Shown piece by piece: positions 1 through 14,600 of a stretch of 64,000 bases of DNA. The stretch is taken from positions 1,650,001 to 1,714,000 of the forward strand of contig CAJQUW010001972.1 of the NCBI GenBank assembly GCA_907163375.1, written 5' to 3'. The number at the start of each line of letters is the position of its first letter. The stretch's first letter is position 1. The notes under the pieces are model-generated. The model did no database searches. It was not told where the DNA came from and saw nothing but the letters and a program-made list of their open reading frames with translations. Made by a program: the position numbers and the translations under genes. Source of the stretch: Prostheceraeus crozeri (Eukaryota; Platyhelminthes; Polycladida; Euryleptidae).

Positions 1-1308
1 CTGAGATATGACTAGATTGAAAGTATAAGAGTTGAGATTACTAAGCTAAACCGAACCTCGGCAATAATTTCGTAAGCCGTCAAAGATTGAATCACGTGTG
101 GTAATTACGTGTTGTTGCATGCTTGTAAAATGCTTGAAGCCGCATGGTCACGAGTTACTGACCGCGTCGACCAGATGCCGATACTCCAGGCTATTTTTTA
201 CACGACGGAGTTGATGTCCTCTATGGGACGGAATGATGAAACCTGGGAATCGTAAGTTAGATGAAGATGTCAAACTGTCGGGGAGGGGGTCGCCGATTGG
301 ATGCCGTCATGACGGTGCTTCCTCACCGAGTTAAACTGCAACGTTAACAAACGAATGAAATGAGGTAAACGATCGATCAAATTGTCATGGAAAAGATTTT
401 CGGCTTGTACGACTCGCACCTACGACCCCAAATGACCGATAAGCCTGATTCTGCGCTCTTTGATGGTAGCGCAGAAAAGAGTGGAAATATCCGCTACGTT
501 GTTTGCAGAAGTGGTGGATCCAACGTGCGCCAAGGACGCTTCTTCACGCATCGGACTTGAATTATTATCATTATAATTTTCACAAAGAGGGAGAAAATTC
601 GAAAATTGAGCTAATTGAAGTAATTGTCTGCCTCATTGCCAGTCGGTCATCAGTTTAAATTGTACGACTATGCACCTTCAGCATGTGTATTGTGTTGATT
701 TGCTAACTTTTTAGGACGTTTTGAAGAGCATCAACTTGCCCTTTATGTTGCGGAAAATTTGAAATTGTGCTATTGTTTTAGAAAATGCACTTCTGAAATT
801 TCTCCTAATGGAGCCGCGTCAGACGCGAAAAATGGTTTTAATAATGCGGAATTTTATTAGTACAACAATTTTCCATCTTCTGTGATGTGTTTTCTTTCTG
901 TTAAAAATATTGTCAGTGGGATTGTCATCTCAGATAGATCATTTTGTCACAACTTGAAGCTAATAGCGGGAGTCGCTCCACATTTGCGTAATCGCTCCAA
1001 GGGGAGAGGTGATTGAATGGATTACGCTCGATTAGTGGGATGGAGGGCACTCATCTGTCAGGATTATCATTCACTTTGTCGAATTATCAGCTGATGTGAA
1101 TTCTATATCATTTCGAATTTCGTTTTCCAGATTCTTAAATTCTGTAGATTACATCCCAATAGATACATTACATCTACATTACATCCCATAGATTTTTAAT
1201 ATGTTGATAAGGGATCTTTTCTTTACAAGATAAACCCTCTCTTGAAAAGACTGAAATTTGTGGTGGGTTAAAGTATGGATTGCCTGGACTATATTGAGGG
1301 ATTAGAAA
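1..1308. other. Non-coding, no feature recognised
   Basis: Probably the intron that ends at 5294. No exon with a phase-1 end and no repeat structure was recognised. Confidence 0.4.
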
Positions 1309-1440
1309 TTACCGTGTTTCCTCTAAATCGCTTGGCCTCCAATAAGCACCGGTCTCTAATAATCGCCGGCTTAAAAGTAAGAGCGAAAATGTAGCCTCTA
1401 ATAACCGCCTGACCTCCAAATGAGCTTTTGTAGGAACACT
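1309..1440. repeat. Short repeat with TCTAATAA-CGCC motifs
   Basis: The sequence repeats CTCTAATAA(T/C)CGCC and CCTCCAAATGAGC/CCTCCAATAAGC units between about 1316 and 1432, a pattern typical of the terminal repeats of cut-and-paste transposons. A related piece, TAATCGCCGGGTCTCCAATAG in shortened form, is at 25261-25281. No partner end was found. Confidence 0.35.
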
Positions 1441-1480
1441 ATTGTCACTTGAGAGATGCCGGTGATGTAGGAAGCGTTGA

Positions 1481-2290
1481 TTGAGATATTCTTTCGCCAA
1501 GACGACTCCTGGCGGCTTCATGGCAACGAGATCTCCACCGATCTGCGCTCCATCGAACGATCTTCTCCAGGCTTCCTCAGAATTCGCCCTTGACCTCGTC
1601 CTTCCATCTGGTTCGCGGTCTGCCTCTTCTCCTCTTTCCATCCATCATTCCCAGTATCATTGTCTTCTCTCTAAACTCTCCTCTGCTCTGAGAACATGAC
1701 CACAAGACACTAGTTTCCGGAGCAGCACCATTCCATCCAGAGGTACAGGATCTCCTAAGACGCTCAAGATCGCTTTATTTGGCACTCTCTTCACCCAAGG
1801 GATTCTCAGCATCCGCCCCAGCACTACATTTCAAATGCTTGAATCCTCCTGCGCGTGTCTAACGTTGTCGTCCAAGTTTCTGCTCCGTACGTGGCGACTG
1901 TGAAGACCATCAACTGAACAATCGTCTTCATGAGGATGGAAATATCATGTTCCTTCCAGATTCACCGAAGAGAAGTCATCGCAGACCGGGCGATCGCCAA
2001 GCGTCTCAAGATCTCAGGTCTGCATGCTCCGTCGTCTGTCACGAAGGATCCAAGAAAACTGAAAGTCGTCACGCGCTCCACTCCTCACCATTGATCTCAA
2101 AACTGCCAGAGTCGTTTGGCATGTGCACATGTACTTGGTCTTCTTGATATTCAGTCGGAGGCCCGCCTTCTTCCTTTCATCTCTTACTTTGAGGAACATC
2201 TGTTTCAGGCCCTCCTTTGATTCCGTGAGCAGAGTTGTGTCGTCCGCGTAGCGCCGGTTGTTGGTATATCCTACTGATGGCTAACATGCT
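1481..2290 (-). mobile_element. Non-LTR retrotransposon fragment (reverse transcriptase C-terminal half)
   Basis: Read on the - strand, 2275-2110 encodes RRYADDTTLLTESKEG (the Y-A-D-D active-site motif of reverse transcriptase) followed by LRLNIKKTKYM, the standard LINE palm sequence. Further on, pieces such as LGRMLRIPWVKRV and LVSCGHVLRAEESLE match the thumb and C-terminal tail ('ML-IPW--R', 'L-GHV-R'). Several frame changes and stops break the frame, and the copy is 5'-truncated near 2290. The clade (RTE-like) is an inference from the motif style. Confidence 0.82.
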
Positions 2291-3470
2291 AGATTCTGTC
2301 AATGCGACCAAATATTATAAGAAATGACATATCACCTAGAACGAGGTGTGTATGTGATGATTTTCATATTTTTTATCACAATTTCATCATGAAACTTCTC
2401 CTTTGATGTCACAGTGCAACCAGCTCGAGTCGAAACTCGATTGCAAATGACATTGATTTTCAAAGTCGCATTTTTAGATGACTTCTGACGTCGATGTGGG
2501 ATCACTCGATGCTCTTGTTTTGCAATCGCTTCTACTCACATCTTTGTCAAGTGAAAATTGTATAAAGGCTACACGTGATCCGACAGACTGCAATCTCTTA
2601 CCTACATGTATATTGAGGTTAACTGAGACTTTTAATTTTGTAGAAGAATTGTGATTCTCATACATGTTTATTATGCATGTATAATTCGTAAAATTTGCAC
2701 CTAAAACATTAAATAAGGAACTATTACTAGGTACAAATTCATACTACGTGTATTATGCATGAACTGCAGTTCGGATACTAAACAATCGACCAATATGTGG
2801 AACTAGATCAGCCGGAATAATTCTCGTTGATGCCGCTTCTTTCTCTATATTTAGGAGAATTGTTTTCTCGCAGAGATCAGAAAGTCGTGGCATGAAATGT
2901 TTTGATTTCCGCATGAATTTGTGTTCCGGACAATTTATCTATGTATATGAGAGCGCATTCATTCCATGAGACTAATATGAAAGGTTCTTTAACTGTTTAC
3001 TGTTTTGCCTGTTCATTTGATAATTGTCACTACCTCATTAACAATTTTTATTTTATGGCCTAAAGTGGTCAAATGACGTACGCGTACGCATGCATCTATT
3101 TTTTTGTATCCGTCCATGTGACTTCTTGCTTTCAATTATGCTTGGTCATTTTGATTATAGAATCTATATTCATTCCATTGCACAAGTATGCTTGGAGAAG
3201 TAAGCGACGAAATTTATCGGTATCATGTATTATTACTGCTACAGATGAGCAAAACTCAATTATAATTATGGCTAAAATCGCTGGATATATCTGGATTCCT
3301 AAATAGATTTTGAATGCTTTTCATTAAGGATGAGTTGTTTATTTCCTGTGTTTCGATAATGTATACATACATGTTCTATGATTTTGTAGCTTTTTATCTC
3401 TCCGTGTATGAAGTGTTGCGAAGTTAAAAAAATCCCTTGAAGTGTTTCCTCATTTTTGAATTTATTTGCT
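2291..3470. other. AT-rich non-coding sequence
   Basis: No coding exon or repeat with recognisable ends is seen. Confidence 0.4.
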
Positions 3471-4000
3471 GGTGAAGCTTTCAGAGCATGTGTCCCTTCT
3501 TTAAGAGTTCACAAAAGCAAGTGGACAAGCAACAGTTAAGCTACTAGACATATAATTTCTCTATGATAATGAATTACTAAAAATGATCAACAACTTCGTA
3601 GGTCTATGTAGACATCATGCCATGCTAATACGATATACATGTACATGGAGTGGATTGCGAGACGCCCTCAAAAACCGATTACATGCCTCGACGACTTAGC
3701 AAACGATCTTTTTGTTAAGTTCTGACTAGAAATTAAGTGACAGTGCATCATTAATTTCCGATGTTCAATTAGCGATACTATCTCTTAATTTCTAGGCATA
3801 GCTTTGCTGTAAAGTCATTTGATAACTTGTTGAGGCTTGACTAGAAATGCGTTTTTGAGAGCGTCTTGCAATCCATGATTGCTATCTATGATAGTTAAAA
3901 AATTCCTATGTCTAGTATATCTTAAAAATTGCTTGTCCACTTGCTCTCGTGAACTCCTGAAGAAGGGACACCAGTCCTGAAAAGTTGGCCTAGGCATCAT
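3470..4000. mobile_element. Two head-to-head copies of a Penelope-like terminal fragment
   Basis: The segment 3815-4000 (+) is repeated as an inverted copy at about 3735-3470. They share GTGTCCCTTCTT, AGCAAGTGGACAAGCAA, ACTAGACAT and GATTGC(A/G)AGACGC(C/T)CTCAAAAAC in the matching orientation. The right copy contains CTGAAGA, a short GGAC/GTCC hairpin and GAAA at 3957-3982. This is the conserved core order of hammerhead ribozymes, which Penelope-like elements carry near their ends. The left copy has a decayed core. No reverse transcriptase or GIY-YIG sequence is present, so the family call rests on the terminal motif only. Confidence 0.5.
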
Positions 4001-5294
4001 AAAATTTCAAAAATAAGAAATTATTTCAAAAGTTTTTTGATTTCACAGCATTATAAGCAAAGGGAGATAAAAAGTTTCAAAACCAGAATGAAGAATTTGC
4101 TCCCGTGTGAAATTGCAAACTATATACATATATACAATGTACATAATGTGAATATAACATTTGATTTCATATTTCATTATGATGATTGGCGTTTTGTAAT
4201 TTTGGTTATTATCCCACTTGGTCATTTAACATTTTCTACTGACGATGGCAGCAGAGATGGAACCGTTGACAGAAGCGTTACATCTGTAATGGAATAGATG
4301 GTGATTTGTTAAATAAACCAACTTATCAGGAAAATAATCCGTACCGCTCTGGATAGATTTGATGCACGAAGTCAGAGACGTTCTGTAATATCTCTATTCA
4401 TGAAAAATTACATGCAATCTACCTTTTCTAGCTAGTTATCGACAAATGATGGAATGGCTTTTGAAGTTTTCTCGTGTAAACTTGATTCAGTGGGTTTTAA
4501 ATGAATGTCAACATAGGCGTCAATCCTAGGGGAGGAGCTCCCCTCCTTGAGAAAAATGTTTTTCCAATGTATGCGGGGAGTGAAGGTAGCAAATCACCCC
4601 TGTTCAACGTTTGAAGACTTGGTGCCACTCATGAATGAAGGCAGTGCCCAATTCACTTCAGAACTGACACTGGGAGATCAGAAAAAACCCTAGAGAACTT
4701 ACGCTAGAGGAAAATCATAGGATATGGGCGCCCTCCCTTTCTTGTATTATAAAATATTCCAAATTAGTCATTCCATCTGCAATGATTATTTTTATACGTG
4801 GTTACAGAGATTCTTTAAAAATATAAACTTAGACGCCAAATTTCGACTACTCAAAATACGCCACCATGTAATGTACGAGTATTGTGCGTATTTATGTCTT
4901 CAGTATTTCCTAATGCGATTCCGTAAGGAAGGTTGCCAAAATATTTCGTCCCGTTGACTCTGCATGCATGGACCTACGTAAATTGAAGCCCATGAATGTG
5001 AAGTCTACAGCAAGCTAGATCATAATAGTTTCTTGATTTATATAACATTATCAGATTAAAATTGACTATTTGTGCCCTTGCGTTATCTCTACTATTCAAT
5101 GTCACGTTGATGTTAAATTTGTTTGCTAAGAAAGTAAATTTCTTGTTTAAATGTGTTCTATGAGTTGCAATACCTATCGAGTAATACATCCTTTCAGAAA
5201 ATGTTGCTTCGGTTCCATCTCTAATTTTCAACTTCTTATCAAAGAATCTGTCAATCTCCGGTTTGATAAAATGAGATATATTTGGCCATTTCAG
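4001..5294. other. Non-coding, presumed intron end
   Basis: This is AT-rich sequence leading to the acceptor at 5294. A - strand open stretch at 4974-5231 has no family resemblance. Confidence 0.4.
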
Positions 5295-5676
5295 GAGATG
5301 CCGAATTCATAAGAACTGTTCTTTCTGCTCGGGATGCTGATGAACGGATGAAAGTCATGGAAGAGATAACTGGACGTAAGAGCTATGGTAGGGAACCAGC
5401 TACTCAGCTACTCGACTCCTATTTGGCAAATCGTGGCACACTTCGTCCTAGACCACTCACAAGGCAGAAAGCGGCTTCAGTGATATCTAAGACGATGGAT
5501 ACAAAGTCACCAACAGCAGCCAAAACAGAGGCCGAAGAAACAAAGAAAGTTGTGTTCACTCTTCCTGAAGCACCTGCGTTGCCAACTCCCGGCCTGAAGT
5601 ACCAATCATTATCTGCCAATCAAGTCAAGCAGTTAACTGAGAATTTGACAGCATTGGTTTTTGAAAGAGTCAAGAT
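5295..5676 (+). CDS. DNHD1: DNHD1-like exon A (end of AAA5 / linker to AAA6)
   Basis: The acceptor is ..ggccatttcag and the donor is AAGAT|gtgagt. The exon enters in phase 1 and leaves in phase 2. It starts GDAEFIRTVLSARDADERMK and ends LTENLTALVFERVK, which sits where ordinary dyneins have the helix before the RGLF/K-L-FS segment. A low-complexity stretch rich in T, A, K, E and P (about residues 60-100 of the exon) looks like an insertion not found in ordinary heavy chains. The preceding exon must end in phase 1, and no such exon could be found in positions 1-5294. Confidence 0.75.
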
Positions 5677-8600
5677 GTGAGTAATTCGTTCTATTCATCC
5701 GGATGCATTTGAAAGTTGACAGTATGACCACTTTAAAAAGTTTCCTTAACTGTACCTGTATGATGTCATGAATAACCGGCCAACAGAACCCAATCTGTGA
5801 AAACTACTAGGCCCACATACGCAGTCAAAAAATAGCATCTTCACTGGTGATGCTGATTTTACAACCGTTTTACAAAAGACAGATGCGACCACAATTTTAT
5901 TCTGATCTGATCAACACACCATTCGTTGATTTATGTAAGATTGCTTGATGAAGATTGATAAGTCGGTTATAATTAACATGCAATGTCTTTATTATGAACG
6001 TGATATTTATTAATCGACGTCATTTTCATTATAATCGACTCAGACTGCATTTTGATCGACATATGCTTCATTATAATCGACAAACAGAAACAAAGTTTTC
6101 CTCAGTGCGACATAATAATAAATGCTACCTGTGCTTTTTAATGTGCTATTGGTATTCAGCATGTCTTAATTGTAAAGAAAATATGTCAAGAATATAATTT
6201 GATAAATCAATAGAATAACTTGATGAATTGGGTGAATGATCATGTTTCTATTTGGAGGAAATACACTTCATTTACATTCTGCAAATAAATTAAATCGTGT
6301 GCATGTACATGTATACAATATAATAACTTGCATATACAGTGCAGTGTATATGCGGTATTTTCATACGTAATGTACATATGTATTCCTGATTATTTCTAAG
6401 TACGGCCGATTTTCTGACTCCCCTCTCAGTTGGTCTGTTCTACTGATTTTCTTACACGTTTGCAATAGATGATAGCGCATCCAAGTCGAGGATCCTCTGC
6501 AGAAGCACACGAAGATTTAATGCATTCGTGCTGACCTGGATTGGAGAGAAAAGGCGCGAATCAATTTCATGTGTAATATCTGAGAAGACATTCTCCGTTT
6601 GTTTAGTTTTTAGCCTAAATATTTATAAACACAAATGATGAGGGTATCACGGGAAAGTCATTTATCTGCATTGATGCCGTTTATGTCATTTCCGTTGTAC
6701 TATTCATCTGTTTTAAAGTATTTTGCGACATTCCACTGCCATTCACCTATATCCTGTCTCAAATGTGTTGATCAATCAATCATGAAATACTCATTCCATC
6801 TGTAAAAAGAAACTCAGTTTCCATTTCTGATGTGGAAATTACGAATGTTGTTAAGTGAACATGTAATATCGATGCATGTCACTTGTAGTGAATAACTAAT
6901 AAAATGATTGCTCTTTCAAAATGTGTTTCCGTCAATCATATTTGTCTGAAATTGAGCAGAAGCAATGATAGAAAATGTGTCAATCAAAACTTTGATCTCA
7001 AGCTTCCATCATATTGATTACTCGAATGTAATGCAATGAACTAACATTGATGACGCTATGCTTTAGAAAATCTGAAATCTATGAGGTCAAGTTTATCCGT
7101 TGCAGAAGTTTGCTGGCTGAAGATATTCTCTTATTCGCATTTATGCTGTGTATCAATACAAGTCTTGAGCCATCCCAGCTGGTGTCGGAGGAAGAAATTA
7201 ATCTGTTCATTCAAGGTAAATCAAAATTAATGCAAATCGATATGATTCAGGACATGAGATCAAAATAACACTACATGTATGTAAGTCTGGCCTGTCATAA
7301 GTTAGGCTTTGTGTACCTTAGGTACTAAAAAAAAGACAGCAATATTGTTGATGATGCTGCACGATAAATGCCAGTAGATGAAAAACATTGGTGCTTTTGA
7401 CACTGCGGAATAAACTGGGAATATTATTGAAATATCTTTGTGCATTAAAATTTAGACACGTTGTGCAATGCGGATAATCGGCAACTTTTCTGACATAACG
7501 GTAATCGGCTGATATCGTGCAGATAGAGCAATCTTTTTCCAATATTTATGATTTTGAAAATGATAAATTTCTAATTCATGTAGTGAATTGTTAAAAGTGA
7601 CTATAATATCAAGTAAATACAATGATTTATATACAATTATCCATGCACAATGTACAATGTACAAGCTGGTCTGGTGACTGATTTCTATCTGAGTTCATCC
7701 AAAATGACTAGCCGGGAAACATTTTGAAAATTCTTGACAAAATAGCGTGACGTTATTATATATAGCATAATTAATTCTTTATATCCTATTGTGAGTCTTT
7801 TCAATACCGTGAGAAGAGGAATTACGCTCCGTAAAGTGACTGATTGTGTTGCCGCTGCATTTGACTTCGTTAAGTAGAGATGATAAACACACATTATTCC
7901 GAAGAAAACAAAATTTTCACGCTCCAGTACAAGAATATTTTGTCTTCTTTCCTTTCAAGACAACAGGAACACTAATGGAATATACTAATGTCAATTGACC
8001 TAGAAGTTCACAATAAAGCATCGCTCGCGCATTGTTAATACATTATTCCAGGATGCGAAAATTTACATTAATTGTTATTTTTTAGTTTAGAATATTTAAA
8101 TCGGAATTATACAGACCGTTTCATGAATAGCTGCAGAAAAAGATCAAATTAGCAAGGGCTAACCTTAGTCGAAACACAATTAATAATGAATTAAATCATA
8201 AATCGAACTATTCAGTAAGTAAAACCAATGTGAAAAATAAGAAAAAACACAAATGTAAATGTTGATAATATTCAAATGGTAGGTAATGAAAAAAAGGACT
8301 GTGTAAATATAAGTAGAGTAAGAAAAAATTGTTAACTTACTCGAGAACTCCTGCCTGTCTGCCACACGGTGTGTTGGGCAGTGTAGTAATTGTGGAATTT
8401 GCTTATATTGACAAAACTTAATCTGCAGGTCTGATCGCCCAGATGCTTGTATATGTCAATTGCATCAGAATGAAATTTAATGCTTTGATTGAGGAGAAGA
8501 TGAAGTAGAAGATAACGATAAGTGAAAAGAATTTGATCCCTCAGAGTCAACCCATTTTCAAACGTAATTTTCGTATGGAAGACCTGGCTCAATTTTATCA

Positions 8601-11600
8601 AACTTTATACGATATGAAACTTCATATTCCGCAGATTATTTTGGCATATAGTTTGATTTCACACCTGCTCAGTTGTGGTCAGTAGGCCCTACAAAAGAAA
8701 ATTAAAGATTTTCTTTGACGAAGGATTTCAACATGAAGACGACTGAATTTTTCTGATGTGCTAAAGTAGAGCATTTCCAATGAACGATCCGGCTGCTCGT
8801 GTCAGTATCACCAACTGCTATCACTTAAAAGCTCAACCATTACTGGTTCATTGGAAATAGCCTAAGTTGAATGATATTTTAAAATAATGGACGGATCTCC
8901 TTGCGCTACTATAATACATAGAATGTAAAATTGATTAAAAGAGGCATGGCACCTGAGCACAGTTGTACGGGAATGACAAGTAAAGTAAAAGTAGTATGAT
9001 CTTATGAATGCGATTAACGATTGCATAGCTGAATGTGCATGAAAGTATTTATCAAAGATCGGTTTTAAGCGTTTCATACACACATCAATTATCCCAATGT
9101 CGACTTTGCTTGAGTATCAGATCCAGTAGTACAGTAACTTATGAACACGAAATTTCCACCATTCTATAAAGATTTCAGCCAAAACGGAGGGATTTGCGGG
9201 GAAATGCAACCATCTGTGCAAGTGATATTTGCATCAGTGATTTGAAAGTGTCAATCCTGCATAAAAATGCTGATTAAAAGTCTTCAGCAGATTCTTCATT
9301 TTCTTTTGCCTCAAAAGTATATGTTCAAAAAAGTATGCTTGAAACCTCCACTCATATTCAACAGATATATCGTGCCGTTCTCATCAACCTTCGAACCCCC
9401 CTACTCTATAACTTGACGACTTTTGTATCATCTATATTTGAATATCTGACTATTTGACGGTCACTTGCTTTCTAGAATCTGTACTGTGTCCCTCCTCAGC
9501 ACTTCATACCGTCCTTTTCCTGCATTTTCCCGAATGGATGTAATTAAAATCTCATATAATTCCACAGAAATGAGACGATCTGTTTAATGACAGATGAAGA
9601 GCAATGTAAACTATCGGTAGTTTGTCATCAAATTTTGATATCTGATTGCGACGTCAGGTGATAAACATTAAATTGTGTGGGATCTCAATTAGTACTTTTA
9701 AGTGATGCTGAAAATGCCAGTAGGATTCATCATATAGTCATAGTCGTGGGTGTAGGGGACATCACGTCACCCTTTACCTTAGTCGGAAAGTGTTTTCGAA
9801 AGGGTCTTTTGATCTAACCTCCAGAAAGATATGTGTTTATATAATTAATCTGACGATGCAAATTTCTGAAATGATTAGAAATCGAATAGTTACTTATGTG
9901 CTATTTGCGCTGTACCGATAGCATAATTACGCGACATTTTCGATGTGAGGGATAAAGCTAAGTACATTTATTTTCTAAGAATGTGGCTGGAGCTCGGGAA
10001 GTAGATTTACCTTAGTTCGATCTTCTATTATAAGGATGAAAATCTATTTATGCCCGATTTCTCTGAAAATGAATGGGAATTGTGTTATAAATTTTATTAT
10101 TATTTTTTTATTTTTCAATTTAGGCCTTAAATACTAGACTCTCACATTATGGCTACACCGGCGCTGTGGCCTTGTGGTACAGTATTCGCTCTAGGGAGAC
10201 CTTGTTTGAAACGTGGGTCGGGTCAAACCAAAGACCATCTAATGTGCTTCCGAGTATAAACAAGGTACATGTTCAACTGACTTTCTTGAAAACTAAGCAA
10301 ATTCGCTTCACATTCTATGGATATTAAGAAAATGGTTACATACATTAAAATGCGGTCATAGATGATCACACAGCATGTTGTACAACTTCTATAACTGCAT
10401 TTATACCACACAAAAGGATCAAAATGTCTCATATTCGAAAAGATTTTTCTGATTACGCTACTGTTATAAGTTTTACATGGGTCGTGATGTTCTGATAGAG
10501 CGATCAAACTTTGCACAAATCTGTGTTATCCAAATGTCTCAAATTTTTCCAAAAAATTTCAGGCACTCCCAACGTGGATGTTCCACTCACATTGAAAGAT
10601 TTCGAATCGGATGCTAGTCCTCCAGCCTGGATTCCTGATCATGTATGGAAGGATGTGATGGCTCTGTCGGTTCTGCCGGGACCACTTGAATGGCTATGCG
10701 CTCGCATTGCTGAAAATCCTGATGCATGGAAGGAGTGGTATGATCATGAGAAACCTGAGGAAACTTCTATTCCTCTTACTCTTTCTGCTGAAGAAGAAGA
10801 AGCACGACCACTCACCGATTTCCATGAAGCAATGGTTTTGAGAGTTCTGAGACCTGATCGTCTTGTAACAGCTCTGAAACGTCTAGTTGAGAAATTCTTC
10901 CCTACCCTAACTGAACAAGCAGTTCTTCGTTACAGTAATTTGCAGCAATATCTTGCGATGGAATTCAACACTGCTCTAATTCTGTTACCAACCAAAGCAT
11001 GGAAGGAGAAATATCATCACAGTGCCTTCTTTCCGCATCAAAATCCAGTTGATGTACTGCAATCTCTTGCAAAAGTAAGTAGACCTATTCCGCTAGTCTG
11101 CGAGAATCTTGGGTTTACCACAAGTGGTTTGGTTTTATCACCGTAGAACTATGCGTGACGCGCTTAAATTATGGACATCCTGAAAACGGCTTTAGTTGGC
11201 TTCTTTAAGTCAATGATGTAATTTCAAAATTGCGAAAATGAAAATTCACTCGATGCTGCCACGACGTTTGTTCTGTGTTAGACGGCAATCGATAAAGCAA
11301 CATGATGAAATCGACCACTGGATTCCATTTTATTATGAAAAAATTGCAATTTGATAGATACTTCAAGCATCTTAAAAAATCCCACTTTAGTACTGCGTCA
11401 TAATGTATTAATTCCGGAATAGTTTAGATTCATACGGTGTTGAACCTGAAATGACTTTGAAATAAGGTTTTAGAACAGATTTTATATTTTTCTAAGAATG
11501 TCTTCATGAGCAAAAGCAAAAAGGCTCATACTTTTTTAATCATTTGAAAAGTATGGCTTTTTAACCTAGTCCCGTCCAAAAACATCAGTTGCTCATAAAC

Positions 11601-14600
11601 GCCTGTTGCTCAGCTGGTCAAAGCAAAAGGAACTCAATATACCTAGGCAAACTTTTTGGTCGTTAGTTCGAGTGTTACCAGCCGCTCATATTTTCCATGG
11701 CACTTTGATCTGACATTTATTCACAGGGAGTCCGCGACCTGGAATAACCTGAAATTTTGACCTCGGTGAGCATTGTAAAACGTCAAAATATCTCCAATTA
11801 TTCCGAAAATGACTGATCGATTCCTAATCGACATCACATTCCTTTTCGTTTCGAATGTCAAATCATCTGTAACATGTGTTTAACTGAAAGGTGAGATGTT
11901 ATGTTTCACAGGCCAAATATCGGAAGGATTTTCATTCTTCTGAAAAACTTTAAAGTAAATTGGAAATAATTGAATTGAAAACGATTCTGAAGAATAGGAC
12001 CCGAATTGAGAAGTTCTTGTATATTACTTTTGGTACTTACTCATGACTTGTCTCTTGCTATGTTATTTGTTACCCGTTAATCGGAGATCTGATGTACTCG
12101 CTACTAACATTGCATATCATGAGAATTCTGCATTTTCCAGGCCCATCACATCTCATGCGAAACATTAGTTTTCAATAGTTCCGCAGTGGAATCGTTGCAA
12201 TCATCACTTGATGCTGCCGAAAGGAATAACGGATGGCTAATTTTAGAAGACCTACACCTCGCCGATGAAACCGCTCTGCAAACTCTTCAACAACATCTTC
12301 AGCTGATTCACAAGACAGCTGACAATCAGTCACCGGATGGACGTCGAATTTCTCCAACACCTCCGAATGGAGAACAGCCGGCCCCAGTAGGAAAGTCGGA
12401 GAAAGCTTCCAATTTCTGCGTCTGGATGACATTGGTACCTGGCGAGGCTACTCACGTACCAGAGGCAATGCTCCAGGAATCTTACATCTGCTCTTGGGAC
12501 GCTATTACTACCCAACTAATGGAAAAGCCTGGAGAACCTATCGAAGATATCACATCTGTGGAGCTAGTATTGAAAGGTAAGTCTGTTTACTTTCGAATTG
12601 TTTACCAAGCGGTAGAGGAAATAGCAGATTTGTAATTCCGGCACCGATAAACATTAAATCACACACAAAAAGATATCACTCGCAGTTAAACTACACACGT
12701 ATATTTTCCTGACGATCTGATAACTACTTCATATAAAATATTTTCTTTACGGATCTGCTGCTGCTGCCGTTTTAGGGCAGCAGTTCCCGCGTGCGAGAGT
12801 AAGACCGTCGAAGGTTTTGTTTCCACCCCTTTGCGGTTGTCGGATTTCTCTTCAATATTTCCACCGTGCAGGTCGTTCATCACAGTTTCCATCCACGATT
12901 TCAATGGACGCCTTTTCTTCAGCATCTCGTTGAACTTTAGTGTCATCACTGCTTTCACGGTGCTGTTTTCTGATCTTCTCTTAACGTGTCCATGCCATCT
13001 CAATCTTTCGCACTCCAAGCATTCACATATTCATCCAATCCCAAGCATATCCCGAATCTCCCGGTATCTCTTCCTGTCTTCACGCTTCTCTCCTATCATT
13101 GTTCTTAGCATCGTCATCTCAGCGGTGACCATTCTCATTTCGCCTTCCTTCCTCATGGCACAGGTTTCAGCCCCATATACTATCGCCCTGCAGACACAGG
13201 TTTGGTATAGTATACCCTTGTATCTTCGGGAAAACCTCTACCAATTAGAAGTCATGAGAGCTCCAGGAACTTCCAGCCTGCTGCGATTCTTGCAGTTATT
13301 GCAGCCTTGGTGCCGTTATCACAAGACAACATGTCGCCGGTCGCCCATGTAGCAAAAGAACAACATGTCGCCGGTCGCCATCTTCGATGATCTCGGTACC
13401 TCTTGGTGGTGCACTTATGTCTTGTCGCTCGTTGTACTTTTCACATACGTATGTTCCTGCTGCTTTTCGTAGGGGTAACAAAAGTACCAAATAACCGATG
13501 GCTAATGATTATTCAGTGATCGTTGAAGGTGGTTGTGGCAGTTTTGTCCTTCTTCTTTTCAGTTTTTCGGAATCATGCTACCATGACATCCGTCCCCTCA
13601 ATTGTATTCTTAATTTCATAATTCACAACTTTCTAGACTCTAACTTTGAGTCGGCATGCATCTTCATTAAATATGAAAGACTCAAGTTTTACTTTGTGAA
13701 CAACAATTGTGTAATTCTCATGAAACACCGTGGAAACGCGACGATATAACTCAGGGAGCCTACCGACCCTCCGAAATATTTTAAAGCAACTCAAAACCTC
13801 TGGGAGATGTGATTGACATTCGGGAATCAATCTCCGAATCATTCTTTTCATTGCATGGTCTGTGGACATATTTCTATTCACTGATATATGTAACTTGATC
13901 ATAACTGTCACTGTCTTAGATCGCCGTGATAAATGTGAATTGTCTATTTCAGCCATGAATGCTGCATTCTCAATTATTTCACCGGAAATCGTCGAGCAGA
14001 TGGCAGAAAGAGCTCCTAGCAAGATTGTGAAGACACATTACTTCGCCCTGTGTTTTTTCAACGCTGTTCTTATGCTGCGACAGAACTATGGGGCACGAGG
14101 TATTTCCCAATGGAAAATCTTCTCATCGGAAACAGTGTTGGAGGCCTTAATGGTTCTCATTGGGGCTCCTCCCCCAGAGCAGATCAGTGATCGTCTGTGG
14201 GCTGTAAGTTTTTAAACACATTTATTGTGAGATTGTGATATGAGAAACTCATTTCATTTCTGCTTTAACTTTGTAAATAGTGCAATGAGTGAGTATGACG
14301 TATTTGGGCGAATTCATTTTGACTTACATCTTTCTGTTATTTTTCAATTTGGGTCACCAATTTTGTCAGTATTTGTATATAATGACCTACCATTCTCTGA
14401 TATTTGAAATAAGGAATGTAGTCTCATCATGAGATGCCAGTCAGAGGTGCGAATCGAATAAAAGCATCGTTCCCTCCAATTTTCAGTGTAGTTCTTGCAA
14501 ATCACTTAATTCTTAATTTCAGGGACATAGCAGCGAAAGAATTCAGATCTTAGTTCTCTAAACCATGCTATTCTGAATATTTCTATTTCCAACAATGTTT

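Noticed and set aside
190-251. Exon-like stretch with acceptor ..atactccag and donor GGAATC|gtaagt.
   Set aside because: The only open frame leaves in phase 2, which cannot join the phase-1 start at 5295. The polypyrimidine tract is poor and the peptide shows no dynein motif.
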